Shown piece after piece: positions 9,537 through 19,716 of a stretch of 64,000 nucleotides of DNA (the first letter of the stretch is position 1; each line of letters starts with the position of its first letter). Origin of the DNA: Psychrobacter sp. JCM 18902 (GTDB lineage Bacteria > Pseudomonadota > Gammaproteobacteria > Pseudomonadales > Moraxellaceae); NCBI RefSeq assembly GCF_904846615.1, contig NZ_CAJHBK010000001.1, forward strand, positions 2,046,001 through 2,110,000. The letters run 5' to 3'. The position numbers were made by a program, and so were the translations under genes. The notes beneath the pieces were generated by a model. That model was given only the letters and a program-made list of their open reading frames with translations. It was not told the DNA's origin and did no database searches.

Positions 9537-11078
9537 TTAAAAACGGGTTTTAAACTTTTTTGGCGCTTGATTCTGCATTTCCTGCATTTGTTTTTGCATC
9601 TCTTCGGTGCTTGGCATGTTGTTTGGATCTAGACCCATCTGCTTAGCCATTTGTTGTGGATTCACATCCTTGACGCCGCCTTGCTGACCGCCGCCACCAA
9701 ATAAAGGACCGCCACCAGCACCGCCACCACCCATCAACCCTTGCATCGATTTCATCATTTTACTGATGCCTTCAGGCTTGGAAATCATTTTCATCATTTT
9801 TGCCATTTGCTTGTGTTGTTTAAGCAAACGATTGACGTCTTGAATCTCACGTCCCGAACCTGCGGCAATACGGCGCTTACGGCTTGGGTTAATTTTATCA
9901 GGATTTTTGCGCTCAAATGGCGTCATCGAATTAATCAACGCTTCCATCTCACGTACTTTTTCTTCTGGCTTAGCATCTTCGACCGCTTTTTGCATATCCG
10001 AGCCGCCCATACCTGGCATCTTATCTAAGAAGCCTGCCATGCCGCCCATGCTTTTCATTTGTTGAAACTGGGTCAATAGATCCTCAAGGTCGAAATCGCC
10101 GCCTTTTTGCATCTTTTTAGCCATTTTTTCGGCTTTATCACGGTCGATTTTTTGTTCAACTTCTTCGACCAAACTCAGTACGTCACCCATACCAAGAATA
10201 CGTTGAGCGATACGTTCAGGATGGAACAGCTCTAACGCGTCTAATTTTTCACCGCGACCTAAAAACTTAATCGGCTTACCAGTAATCGCACGTACAGAAA
10301 GTGCCGCACCGCCGCGAGCATCACCATCAGTCTTAGTTAAAATCACACCCGTTAATGGCAGCGCATCATTAAAGGCTTTAGCAGTATTTGCCGCATCTTG
10401 ACCAGTCATCGCATCGACGACGAATAAGGTTTCAGAAGGATTGACTGCTACAGTTAACGCCTTAATCTCAGCCATCATAGTCTCATCGATAGCCAGACGA
10501 CCAGCGGTATCAATAATCAAAATATCTTGGTACTGAATCTTTGCTTCTTCGATAGCACGTAAGGCAATATCAATCGGGTTTTCGTCGCTACTTGAATTGA
10601 CGAACTTGGCATTTACTTGCCCTGCCACTTGCTCAAGCTGAGCAATTGCCGCTGGGCGGTAGACGTCAGCTGAGACCAACATGACTTTTTTCTTATGACG
10701 CTCTTGTAAAAACTTCGCCAATTTACCAGCCGTGGTGGTTTTACCCGCACCTTGCAAACCCGCTAATAAATAAACAACAGGCGGTTTACCCGTCATCTCA
10801 AGCTGCTGATTGGCGCTGCCCATCATTTCGGTCAGCTCATCGTGGACGATTTTTACAAACGCTTGTCCTGGCGCCAACTCTTTGAGTACTTCTGCGCCAA
10901 GCGCTTGTTCTTTGACGCGCTTTACAAAGTCACGGGTGACGGGTAGCGCGACGTCGGCTTCTAGCAGCGCCATACGTACTTCACGCAGGGTATCTTTGAT
11001 GTTGTCTTCGGTCAACTGCCCAGTACCGACGATATTGCGCAGGCTCGACGATAAGCGTTCTGTTAAGGTATCAAACAT
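9537..11078 (-). CDS. ffh: Signal recognition particle GTPase Ffh (SRP54)
   Basis: Ffh binds 4.5S RNA and the signal sequences of nascent inner-membrane proteins and delivers ribosomes to FtsY. The N domain is followed by the G domain with P-loop LAGLQGAGKTTTAGKLA (about residue 105), DTAGRL (about 191) and TKTDGDARGG (about 248). The Met-rich M domain holds the RNA-binding helix NPSRKRRIAAGSGREIQDVN and the signal-binding groove. The C-terminal tail is rich in Gly, Gln and Met. At 513 residues it is longer than E. coli Ffh (453), mostly through that tail. Confidence 0.97.
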   Translation of the reverse strand: MFDTLTERLSSSLRNIVGTGQLTEDNIKDTLREVRMALLEADVALPVTRDFVKRVKEQALGAEVLKELAPGQAFVKIVHDELTEMMGSANQQLEMTGKPPVVYLLAGLQGAGKTTTAGKLAKFLQERHKKKVMLVSADVYRPAAIAQLEQVAGQVNAKFVNSSSDENPIDIALRAIEEAKIQYQDILIIDTAGRLAIDETMMAEIKALTVAVNPSETLFVVDAMTGQDAANTAKAFNDALPLTGVILTKTDGDARGGAALSVRAITGKPIKFLGRGEKLDALELFHPERIAQRILGMGDVLSLVEEVEQKIDRDKAEKMAKKMQKGGDFDLEDLLTQFQQMKSMGGMAGFLDKMPGMGGSDMQKAVEDAKPEEKVREMEALINSMTPFERKNPDKINPSRKRRIAAGSGREIQDVNRLLKQHKQMAKMMKMISKPEGISKMMKSMQGLMGGGGAGGGPLFGGGGQQGGVKDVNPQQMAKQMGLDPNNMPSTEEMQKQMQEMQNQAPKKFKTRF

Positions 11079-11551
11079 AAATAACTCTCAGTTAAAATAA
11101 TTCTTGGTGAAAACAATATTTACTTAAAATAATACTTACTTAAAACAATACTTAACTAAAACTGGCTTCAGCTTAAATGGCGGATAAACATTATTAGGGA
11201 ATACTGTAAAGTATTTAATCGTATCTTTATAAAAACAATGATAAAAAATAGTCTATTATCAATAATATAGCACCAAGACGACGCCAAAATTATAATAATT
11301 TTGCAAATACAGCATTACCGAAGCTTGGCGCAGCGCTTTATGACTTATAGACAATCGCTTTATAAGCTAGGCATATGAGCGCTTATTCAAGCAAACTTGG
11401 CCAAGCATTTATAAGGAATAAGCAAGTTGGTGCTCAATTGGCACCCATTTTATGATAAATTGGACGATTATTCTAATCATTCCGATAATACCACTTTAGC
11501 ATTAAATTGAGCGGCTATTTTACGCTCAGTATGAGATGAGGCATTCTATCT
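11079..11551. other. Intergenic region between divergent ffh and the CcsA/YpjD-like gene
   Basis: About 470 bp of AT-rich sequence without a credible gene. It holds a degenerate 16-bp triple repeat at 11113-11160 close to the ffh start, and presumably the promoters of both flanking genes. I could not assign clear -35/-10 pairs. Confidence 0.7.
11113..11160. repeat. 16-bp degenerate tandem repeat, three copies
   Basis: Units ACAATATTTACTTAAA, ATAATACTTACTTAAA and ACAATACTTAACTAAA at 11113, 11129 and 11145. The array lies 35-82 bp upstream of the ffh start codon, in its leader or promoter. Confidence 0.75.
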
Positions 11552-12343
11552 GTGCACTTTGCATTCTTACTTGCTAGCCTAGCCTATATCTTAGTCAGCG
11601 CTTACCTTAGTTGGGCGCTGACTCGGGATAAGCCTATCCATAAAGGCATCAGTTTGGGATTATTGATGGTCGGCATGCTCGCGCATGCGGCGCTACTTTA
11701 TCCTTATGTTGTGACGCTTTACGGGCTAAATTTCAATCTTTTTAATATCATTAGCCTAATCAGCTTGTTCTTTTTGTTCTTCTATTTTTTATTTTGTTTA
11801 TATCGCCCCATTGTTAGTCTGGGCATACTGGCAGCGCCAACAGCATTGGTAGGGTTGACAATTGGCTATATTGGCCGTGCGCCTTATCAACCCATTACAA
11901 ATATCAGTATTGGGCTTGAAGCTCATATATTACTGTCACTTGCCGCCTATTGTGTGCTGCTGATGGCAGCGGTGCAAGCGCTATTTTTGCGCCTACAAAT
12001 ACGCGAACTCAAGCACCACTCTATTCATCGCTTTTGGGTCAATAAACTACCGTCACTACAAAGTATGGAGAGTCTATTATTCGATATGTTATTGGTCGGC
12101 TTTGTGCTGCTGAGTATCGCATTGGGCATTGGCTTTATCTATGTAGAGGATTTGATGGCGCAGCATATTGTGCATAAGACCGTGTTTAGCCTACTGTCTT
12201 GGTTATTGTTTGGGGCGCTACTGGTCGGTAATTGGCGTGCTGGATGGCGGGGCAAACGTGCCGCCAATATGACTATCTATGCTTTTATCCTATTAGCCAT
12301 TGGCTTTGTGGGCAGCAAGTTTGTGTTAGAGATGCTGATATAA
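11552..12343 (+). CDS. CcsA/YpjD-family cytochrome c assembly-like membrane protein
   Basis: This 263-residue protein has about eight hydrophobic helices and the arrangement of CcsA/ResC/CcmC-type haem-handling proteins, closest to gammaproteobacterial YpjD, which is found next to ffh in E. coli too. The loop between helices near residues 175-212 carries short polar segments and an HK pair (QHIVHKTVFSLLSWLLFGAL). The WxWD haem-binding motif of CcmC is not visible, so a role in cytochrome c maturation is not shown. The start is GTG at 11552, preceded by GATGAGG at about 10 bp. Its divergence from ffh supports the YpjD assignment. Confidence 0.85.
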   Translation: MHFAFLLASLAYILVSAYLSWALTRDKPIHKGISLGLLMVGMLAHAALLYPYVVTLYGLNFNLFNIISLISLFFLFFYFLFCLYRPIVSLGILAAPTALVGLTIGYIGRAPYQPITNISIGLEAHILLSLAAYCVLLMAAVQALFLRLQIRELKHHSIHRFWVNKLPSLQSMESLLFDMLLVGFVLLSIALGIGFIYVEDLMAQHIVHKTVFSLLSWLLFGALLVGNWRAGWRGKRAANMTIYAFILLAIGFVGSKFVLEMLI

Positions 12344-12372
12344 AATCAGCGCTGCAACCCCAATAGGTCCAG

Positions 12373-12416
12373 AAAAAAGCCGTGAGTATTAATGAATAAT
12401 ACTCACGGCTTTTTTT
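12373..12416. terminator. Bidirectional rho-independent terminator
   Basis: AAAAAAGCCGTGAGTATT (12373-12390) pairs with AATACTCACGGCTTTTTT (12397-12415) around a short loop, with an A-tract and T-tract on either side. It serves the converging CcsA/YpjD-like gene and purU. Confidence 0.92.
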
Positions 12417-12466
12417 AACCTTCTGTTAACCAGCACTTCTCAATTTGAAATCGCTCTAATTAAAGG

Positions 12467-13396
12467 CTAATTAAAAACCACGGTTTTATTACCCGCTACA
12501 ATCACGCGGTTTTGTACATGCCAGTTTACAGCGCGTGCCAAGACATTACGCTCGATATCACGACCAATAGCGCGCAGCTCCGTCACACCTTGACGGTGAG
12601 TGACTCGGTGTACATCTTGCTCAATGATAGGACCTTGATCAAGCTCAGCGGTGACGTAATGCGCAGTCGCGCCGATGAGTTTCACACCTTTATCATAAGC
12701 TTGACGATAAGGGTCAGCTCCCACAAATGCAGGCAAAAACGAATGGTGAATATTGATGACTTGCATCGGCCAACGCTTGACAAAATCAGACGACAATATC
12801 TGCATATAACGCGCCAACACTAGCAAATCATTGCCTGCCATCAGCGTATGAATCTGCTCTTCTGCCTCAGCTTTATTGTCTTTGGTCACTGGCACATGAT
12901 GGAAAGTAATACCGAAGTTCTCTACCGATTGGCGCAAGTCTTCGTGATTACTAACGACAGAGGTAATCTCGCAGTCAAGTAAACCTCGCTGATGCCGCCA
13001 TAACAAATCCAACAATGCATGATCAAACTTTGATACTAAAATGCCAACTTTCGTCTTAATCGCATTATCATGTAAACGCCAAGCCATGTTATGGCGCTTG
13101 GCTACCGTATGCGCAAAACTGGCTTCAAAATTCTCAATGATCTCGCTCAATCCTGCCAAAGCAAACTCTAAACGCATAAAATATTGACCACCCTCATGAG
13201 CAGTTGAATACTGATCGAGAGTGATAATATTAGCACCATAGCGATGAATAAACTCAGATACCGCTTGCACGATACCGGCTTGGTCACGGCATTTAATCAA
13301 TAGCGTGGCAGTATCGATTGCCGTCTTGTTAGGCAGGTTATTAGATAGTTTATGAGATGAGTTTTTTGCTGAAGTAATCGTTACAGTGTCTGACAT
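12467..13396 (-). CDS. purU: Formyltetrahydrofolate deformylase PurU
   Basis: PurU hydrolyses 10-formyl-THF to formate and THF, supplying formate to PurT and balancing one-carbon pools. An N-terminal ACT domain (LLIKCRDQAGIVQAVSEFI, first 95 residues) precedes a formyltransferase-fold catalytic domain with VSKFDHALLDLL, ARYMQILSSDFV and the catalytic segment VINIHHSFLPAFVGADPY. DQGPIIEQDV near the C-terminus completes the family pattern. The ATG at 13396 gives 309 residues. An in-frame extension up to 13453 is possible, but the family usually begins close to the ACT domain. Confidence 0.93.
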   Translation of the reverse strand: MSDTVTITSAKNSSHKLSNNLPNKTAIDTATLLIKCRDQAGIVQAVSEFIHRYGANIITLDQYSTAHEGGQYFMRLEFALAGLSEIIENFEASFAHTVAKRHNMAWRLHDNAIKTKVGILVSKFDHALLDLLWRHQRGLLDCEITSVVSNHEDLRQSVENFGITFHHVPVTKDNKAEAEEQIHTLMAGNDLLVLARYMQILSSDFVKRWPMQVINIHHSFLPAFVGADPYRQAYDKGVKLIGATAHYVTAELDQGPIIEQDVHRVTHRQGVTELRAIGRDIERNVLARAVNWHVQNRVIVAGNKTVVFN

Positions 13397-13531
13397 AGTG
13401 CGCCCAATCAAAAAATTAAACTTGCTACTGACTTTCAATACGGTCATTAGCATAGGAAACCGACTATTCTAATCGCTTTTACCTAACTTTGCTGATTGAG
13501 TTGGTTGTATTTCGTTATTGGGGTTATAAAT

Positions 13532-13565
13532 ACGAAAACCCCCAACGCAGAGTTAGGGGTTTTTG
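13532..13565 (-). terminator. Rho-independent terminator of the Ig-like lipoprotein gene
   Basis: On the minus strand AAAACCCCTAAC and GTTGGGGGTTTT form a 12-bp stem with one G-U wobble and a 5-nt loop. It ends about 50 bp past the stop of the 1886-codon gene and upstream of purU, which probably isolates the two. Confidence 0.85.
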
Positions 13566-13611
13566 CTTGATAGTAGTATGTGATTGAGCAGACTACCTAC
13601 TAAAGTGTGGT

Positions 13612-16600
13612 TTATTCGATTGTAATATTTCTAGAAAATCCTGAACCGTTACTGTTAACACCTATTGTAGAACCCAATTCAAATGCTTGATTGAAGTCTA
13701 CAATAAAGCTGTTATAGCCTTGTGCTGTTGTCGTTGGACTTACGCCGTTAATAGACACAGAGTAACTGGCTTGATAAGGAGATAATACTATTTTAGATGT
13801 ATTTTTCTCGGCATTAATATTGACACTCAAACTGTTTACACACACCACACCAGCATCACCAAATGGGCTGGTATCACCAATCCAAGGAGAGAATAAGTTT
13901 GGATCCTCTACTCTCAAGTCACTTGCCAAATATGGTAGAGAATAGTTAATACTTTGAGTATTTTCACTACCATTTAAGAAAGTAGAAGCCTCAAAACGCA
14001 CTTTCACCCAGCTTGAATAACGAATCGGATAGCGAATCTCGAAGTCTGCACGACCTTCTTCATCAGTCACGAATGAATAACCGTCATCAGATAGTGTGCC
14101 ACCAATAATGGCTACGGGATTGATAGCATCAAGACTATTGTTGCTATTCACATCTTCATCACTATCTAAAGTATAGTTATATTCAGGACTGTCTTCGCTA
14201 ATAATCCAATCAGTCTTCTGCAGTACAGGAACTAATTCTGCAAAAGTTATAGGTTCAGGTGTATTCACATTACCATCGGTGTCTGTAGTATTGGCCGCTT
14301 GATAAGTCACATTGCTATCAAGCAAACAAACTTTACCTTGAGCATATTCAATAGCATAAGACTTGATCGATACTTCTTTATTTGGTACCGCGCGCCCTGA
14401 GCCATCCATAACAGATATTGAACCACGAACCGTGTAATAAATATTATCAGTAGATAAGACATTACTAAACGCTAAGGTTGTATAAACTGCTTCTTTCGAT
14501 ACCGTAATATTAGTTGTTTTGGTGCCAATGCTGGCATTGTCGTTTAATAAGCGAGCATTAATAATCACGCCACCGATAGGTGAGCTAGCATTGGCTTGAT
14601 ATACCACACGCGCCTCGCCTTTGCTGTTTGTCACTGCGGTAGCAGCAGATAAGCGGCCAGCTGATGAATCTGCTGCACGACTGAATACAACCGTTTGCCC
14701 TTCTACTGGCACATCATTTTTGTCTTTAACCGTGGCAACAACTTCTGTGCTACTGCCGGGTGTGATGACTGACTTCACTGCTTGAAACAGCATCTTCGCA
14801 GGTGTAGTGGCTCTAAAACGGGTATCAACTGTGGTTTGATATTTAAGCGCGCCGTTAGTCATTTCGCCTAGCACAGTTGCCTGTAATACAGTTGTACCGG
14901 CAAGCGTAGACGTTAGTACCACAGGGACAGTAATAATATTGCCTTGAATATTGCCTGCAGTGATTGCTTGAGTAACAATCACATTATTGTTAGCAAATGT
15001 ACCAATCGTTGTTTGTACCTCTACAACCTTACCAATAAGCGCAGTCGCTTGGGCTGGAGAGTCAGTACGGATTTGTACATTAATATTTTGTGCCGCATTG
15101 ACATCATAGACATCTTCAATATTAATAAAACTAATACCTGCTTGTGATACTTTAACCAAATCAAGACTGCTAGTACTACGCTGTGCAACTAGTGCACGCT
15201 CACCAGTGGCTCTGGCAAAAATACGTAAGTTACCGTTATTATCAAAATTCAAATCAGCTTCGTTAATATTAAATACTGCTTTACCATCGACATTACTAGT
15301 AGCAGTCGCACTAGAATGGATAATATCACCGTTCGCGTCGACTAACTCCATATCAGCATTGGCAATAGCACGTCCCGCACCATCTAATAATGTGGTCGTG
15401 ATAGTAGTAGATGCGCCATCTTTTAGATTAGCGTCTGTAGCTGTAATAGTAATTTCTGTACCGATAGCTGATAGGCTTAATGATTTCTCTTCACGCACTT
15501 GCATGCTGACTTTGCCATCTGCATCATATTGTGGCGTGACGATTCTGGCATTGATTACTACGCTATGATTTAGACGTGAATTGATAGAATTGGCTGCTAA
15601 GATGACGCCAATATCGATCTGACCATTAGCATCAGTAGTTACCATGCTTGGTGTAGTTAAAGCCGCTCCACTTGCTTCTAAAGCTTCAATATTCAGCTGT
15701 ACAGGCACCCCTGCTAAGATACCACCTTTACTGTCAGTCACACGGAAAGTGGCATTAGTTTGATCGCCACCAGTGTTTAAGGTAGGTTTATCCGAAGATG
15801 CTATTAGCTGATAACTATCAATCGTAGCCGTATCGACTGCAACGATGTAGTTTTGCTCCAACTTGACATTTTCAGCAGTCGTTGTGGTCGCCGTTAAACG
15901 AATGCCATCTGCTAAAATTGCTTGATTAACGTTAGCACCATTTTCAAGTGTCAGGTTGAATGTCGCCACACCATCACTGTTAGTATTCGCAGTCCCATTA
16001 GAGACACTAACGCCTGTTCTTAAAGGATCATCAACATTTAAACTTACTTCACGATTGGCAACAGCGCCATCTTCATTCTCTAAACGAACAAATACTTTAA
16101 AAGTATCACCTTTGGTATTAACGACTTTATTCGCACCTATTGTTAAATTCTCTTTAGTACCGTTTACATCTGGTGTCACAGTTGTGACATTGGCTGCTTG
16201 AGTAACAATATTACCGTTAACGTCAGCAGCAGATAAAGCAATACTAATGCTGCTGCCGATAGCAGATTTTTGTGATTCAGTTAAGTTGTTTGCCACAGCG
16301 ATAGTGAATACAGCTTTACCCGAATTGTCAGTCGTTTGACTATCAGATACCAAGATAACCCCTTTACTAGCCACAGAAGCCGGCAATGCAAAGAAAACTT
16401 TTTGACCAGTAACTACGTTACCTTTTTTATCTTTTGCCACTACCTCAATCTGTGTTTCACCACCGTTTAAGTTAAGAGCTTTTGATGAATTAACAAGCAA
16501 AGAAATAGCAGAGACCATAGACTGGACTTTGACTTTAACTTGCTGCTTTTTACCTGTTAGCGTCTCCGTCAAGGTCGCTGTTAAAACTTCCGCACTTAAC

Positions 16601-19272
16601 GCGGCTTTTTGCTCAGCCGTCAGATCGTTTGGAACCGCGACACTGAAGCTCACTAGACCATTTTCATTCGTATTTGCAGTGATGTTAGAAGAGCCGATTT
16701 GACCGTTGACCGTCAGCAATCCTGCTAATGCACTATTATTAAACACTAACTTAATTGGCTGATTGGCAATTTGCTCACCAGAAGACTGGTCATTCAACTG
16801 GGCTTGTACGCTAGCATTACTACCAACGTTATTGAGGATATAGCCTGCTTGGCTGTTAATATTATTGGTAGCATTCAGAATATTTAGAGTGACCACTGGA
16901 GTGATAATAGTGACTTTTGTGGCTGCAGAGTTATAGACAATACCGTTTTCGACATAAGATAATTGATAGTTGATACCAGTATTTTTAAGGTCGGTACGTT
17001 CAGCGGCTGTTAGATCACTTGGTATATTAACCGCAAATAAGGCATCACCATTGAAGTCAGTCATCGCCGACTGTGTGACAGTGACTCCATAACTAAGTGC
17101 CTTGGCCCCCAATTGAATAGTAATTTCTTTATCTGAAACCGGCTTAACGTTGCTACCTTTAGCCGTCAGCTTAACACTGATATTACCGTTACCACCTAGC
17201 TCACTGATAGATGGTGTCGCAATAGAAGCAAACTGAATGCTGGTTACTGGCTGCTCAACTTTGATATTTCCTGGCAACCTAGCCTGAGTGCCATCCTCGT
17301 CTGTTATTACCGCTGTATAACCAATTCCCGACTTTATCAAATTTTCACGTTGCGTTGGCGTTAAGCTTTTGCTGATGCCAATACTAAATTCTGCTATTCC
17401 ACTACTATCAGTAATAAGCTCATTACCGATAATAGTGATTCCAGTACTTGTACTTTGATCTAACACTACTTTGACTGTACGACCCACTGCTGCACTACCG
17501 TTCTTACGTTTACCAGAAACTTGCAGTTTGAACTGTTCTGCTAGCGCGCTAACCGTCGTAGGTAAGCTTTGTGCTGATAATTGGATATCGCTCTGACCTA
17601 TGTCTGAGCCAATACGAATCTTTTCGCTACTGACAGAGCTCGGTACTCCTGAAGACTCGATGATGCTTGCTGTTAAAGCAAATGTTGTCGCTTTTTCTAA
17701 CTGTAGTTTCTGAGCTTCTGTTAAGTTGTTAGGCACTCTTACTGTGTAGCTAACTTCACCTTTACTGTCTGTTACTTGCTCAGAGTTATTCTGTAGCGTT
17801 AATAGACCAGCACTAGCTAAGTCCTTGGGCAAGCTTGCTGTAACTTTCTGACCTGCAATGATACCGCCGCGACTATTGTTAACACGGAAGCTAATAACAG
17901 CACTACCACCTGAGCTTGATAGTTCTTTCTTGTTGCTTTCATTAAAGTTGATTTTATATTCTGCAGTAGGTAGATAAACTATGCTAGAAGCTGTTTTTGA
18001 GGTAGATGAACGATTAGGCTCAGTTAAGACAACCGTATAACTAATGCCGTTTTTGATAAGCGTCTTGCGGTCAGCCTCACTCACAGCTGCATCAATGTTC
18101 AAGGTCACATTGGCTTGCCCTTGAGCATTTAGAGTCACTTTGTTAGTGCTTAAATTCACTCCAGTCAACCCATCATTAATTTTGATGGTAGCTGTCGACC
18201 CACTGATAGCTGTCGGTACTTTAGAATTTTTAGCAGTGGCAGCAATAGTAATAGTTTGACTGTCACCATAAGCACTAAGACGACTAGAGCTACCAGTCAC
18301 TGTTAAAGCATAATCAGAGACAGGTAGCGCTGCTTTGAATTCACCTTTAGTTTCTTTAGTAGCGCCACTTTCTTCTGCAATATTGATAGCATAAGCGATC
18401 GCTTTACCCACTAGCGCTGTACGGTCAGCGACTGATAATTTATCATCAACTTGAATTGTAAATGTCGCTAGACCGTTATCATCAGTAACTTTAGTGCTAC
18501 CGCCAACGATAGCAATTCCTTTGACGTTGGCAATACCTAAGCCAACCGCTACATCTTTGACGCGTGCACCTTTACTATTTTTGGCAATAACACTAAGGGT
18601 TGCCGTATCACCATATACGTTTAAAACGTTATTGGAGACCGAGCTCGTAGTTAACGAAGTACTGATATCAAGCTCACTTTCGATAACTTGGGTACCGTCA
18701 CCACTACCTTTTTTGCTGACTGAAACTTTTAGCTCTTGCGGTGCAACCGCAGTGCCATCTGCTTTCTTAGCAGTCGCTACTAACGTAAAACCATTTTTTA
18801 TCAGGTCATCTTTATCAGCAACTGCTTGCGGATTGAGCTTTAATGCATATACTGCATTGCCATCATTGTCCGTAGTTTGGGTGCTTTGACCTTCGATAGT
18901 GATACCGTTATTTTCAGAATCCACTACTTTTAGAGTCACGGCTTTACCAACCATCGCTCCACCAGATACTTTTTCAACAGCTTTAACCGTAACGCTAAAG
19001 GCTGCTTGCTCATCAGACAACTCAATAATAGTAGGCGCTGTGCTCAGTTTTTGGATAAAGAAGTCTGGCTCGACGTCTGGCACTTGTTCGCCACCACCAG
19101 TATTACCATTACCACCAGTACCAGGTTGCGTGACACCCAAATCAGGCGCTGGTGCAACAGAATCTACAGTATCACCGTCACCGCCGCCACCGCAGCCTGC
19201 CAATGCTAAAGCACAAGTCAAAGAAGTGAGCTGAAACAGTTTAGAGGTAAAAGGCAATGAGCTATATGACAT
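13612..19272 (-). CDS. Giant lipoprotein of tandem Ig-like (Big-1-type) repeats, putative surface adhesin
   Basis: At 1886 residues this is by far the longest gene here. A signal peptide ends in the lipobox LALAGC (Cys27), then a Gly/Pro-rich spacer to about residue 65, so the protein is lipid-anchored. About 13 Ig-like modules follow. Each is marked by a turn of the type T-D-x-x-G-x-A-x-F, for example TDNDGNAVYAL, TDDNGLATFTI, TDSKGEVSYTV, TDSSGIAEFSI, TNSDGVATFNL and NSKGEARVVYQ. The first eight (residues about 70-1010) share an extra segment L[ST]xAxRxxLxxxGIxY. Later modules lack it. A calcium-loop-like stretch, DSDEDVNSNN, lies near residue 1703, and cysteines are few. The family (invasin/intimin-type Big domains) mediates adhesion, but no beta-barrel translocator is present and the role is inferred. 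SD GGAG precedes the ATG. Confidence 0.85.
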   Translation of the reverse strand: MSYSSLPFTSKLFQLTSLTCALALAGCGGGGDGDTVDSVAPAPDLGVTQPGTGGNGNTGGGEQVPDVEPDFFIQKLSTAPTIIELSDEQAAFSVTVKAVEKVSGGAMVGKAVTLKVVDSENNGITIEGQSTQTTDNDGNAVYALKLNPQAVADKDDLIKNGFTLVATAKKADGTAVAPQELKVSVSKKGSGDGTQVIESELDISTSLTTSSVSNNVLNVYGDTATLSVIAKNSKGARVKDVAVGLGIANVKGIAIVGGSTKVTDDNGLATFTIQVDDKLSVADRTALVGKAIAYAINIAEESGATKETKGEFKAALPVSDYALTVTGSSSRLSAYGDSQTITIAATAKNSKVPTAISGSTATIKINDGLTGVNLSTNKVTLNAQGQANVTLNIDAAVSEADRKTLIKNGISYTVVLTEPNRSSTSKTASSIVYLPTAEYKINFNESNKKELSSSGGSAVISFRVNNSRGGIIAGQKVTASLPKDLASAGLLTLQNNSEQVTDSKGEVSYTVRVPNNLTEAQKLQLEKATTFALTASIIESSGVPSSVSSEKIRIGSDIGQSDIQLSAQSLPTTVSALAEQFKLQVSGKRKNGSAAVGRTVKVVLDQSTSTGITIIGNELITDSSGIAEFSIGISKSLTPTQRENLIKSGIGYTAVITDEDGTQARLPGNIKVEQPVTSIQFASIATPSISELGGNGNISVKLTAKGSNVKPVSDKEITIQLGAKALSYGVTVTQSAMTDFNGDALFAVNIPSDLTAAERTDLKNTGINYQLSYVENGIVYNSAATKVTIITPVVTLNILNATNNINSQAGYILNNVGSNASVQAQLNDQSSGEQIANQPIKLVFNNSALAGLLTVNGQIGSSNITANTNENGLVSFSVAVPNDLTAEQKAALSAEVLTATLTETLTGKKQQVKVKVQSMVSAISLLVNSSKALNLNGGETQIEVVAKDKKGNVVTGQKVFFALPASVASKGVILVSDSQTTDNSGKAVFTIAVANNLTESQKSAIGSSISIALSAADVNGNIVTQAANVTTVTPDVNGTKENLTIGANKVVNTKGDTFKVFVRLENEDGAVANREVSLNVDDPLRTGVSVSNGTANTNSDGVATFNLTLENGANVNQAILADGIRLTATTTTAENVKLEQNYIVAVDTATIDSYQLIASSDKPTLNTGGDQTNATFRVTDSKGGILAGVPVQLNIEALEASGAALTTPSMVTTDANGQIDIGVILAANSINSRLNHSVVINARIVTPQYDADGKVSMQVREEKSLSLSAIGTEITITATDANLKDGASTTITTTLLDGAGRAIANADMELVDANGDIIHSSATATSNVDGKAVFNINEADLNFDNNGNLRIFARATGERALVAQRSTSSLDLVKVSQAGISFINIEDVYDVNAAQNINVQIRTDSPAQATALIGKVVEVQTTIGTFANNNVIVTQAITAGNIQGNIITVPVVLTSTLAGTTVLQATVLGEMTNGALKYQTTVDTRFRATTPAKMLFQAVKSVITPGSSTEVVATVKDKNDVPVEGQTVVFSRAADSSAGRLSAATAVTNSKGEARVVYQANASSPIGGVIINARLLNDNASIGTKTTNITVSKEAVYTTLAFSNVLSTDNIYYTVRGSISVMDGSGRAVPNKEVSIKSYAIEYAQGKVCLLDSNVTYQAANTTDTDGNVNTPEPITFAELVPVLQKTDWIISEDSPEYNYTLDSDEDVNSNNSLDAINPVAIIGGTLSDDGYSFVTDEEGRADFEIRYPIRYSSWVKVRFEASTFLNGSENTQSINYSLPYLASDLRVEDPNLFSPWIGDTSPFGDAGVVCVNSLSVNINAEKNTSKIVLSPYQASYSVSINGVSPTTTAQGYNSFIVDFNQAFELGSTIGVNSNGSGFSRNITIE

Positions 19273-19540
19273 GTTTTGGACTCCGCGTCAGCAGTAATTT
19301 ATTTGAGCAAATAAGCGAAAATCATTACACAGAATCATAATAGATTGGTAATGATACATAGATTTACATTAATACCCGTTGTATTAACAGATTGTATTAA
19401 ATATATAACAGCAACTTTACTGACTTTTGTTATAACTTACAACTAAAAATTAATCTTTACTATTAAATAATCAACAACATAGCCAGCGAATTTCAGGGTA
19501 TAATAGCCATCCTTTAGATCGACAATAATCATAAAAATAT
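19273..19540. other. AT-rich region between the divergent Ig-like gene and the rpmB promoter
   Basis: About 270 bp with no gene. It must hold the promoter of the minus-strand Ig-like lipoprotein gene, but I see no convincing -35/-10 pair and no repeat. Confidence 0.5.
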
Positions 19541-19569
19541 TTGAGTATTCATCTCTTTTATGGTATAAA
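19541..19569 (+). promoter_or_regulatory. Candidate sigma-70 promoter for rpmB-rpmG
   Basis: TTGAGT (19541-19546), a 17-bp spacer and TATAAA (19564-19569). Transcription from about 19576 would give a leader of roughly 180 nt before the rpmB start codon. Confidence 0.6.
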
Positions 19570-19716
19570 TGTCGGCTTTAAAATTTTCTGAATTGGTACG
19601 CTTGTTATTTGCCTTTAGATAACAGCAATATCAACTCAACATTCATATAGTTTTGTTTGGTGCAAAGCTGCCGCTTGCTGTGTCCATGCCGCAAAAACGT
19701 GCAACTTGCCCAGACT

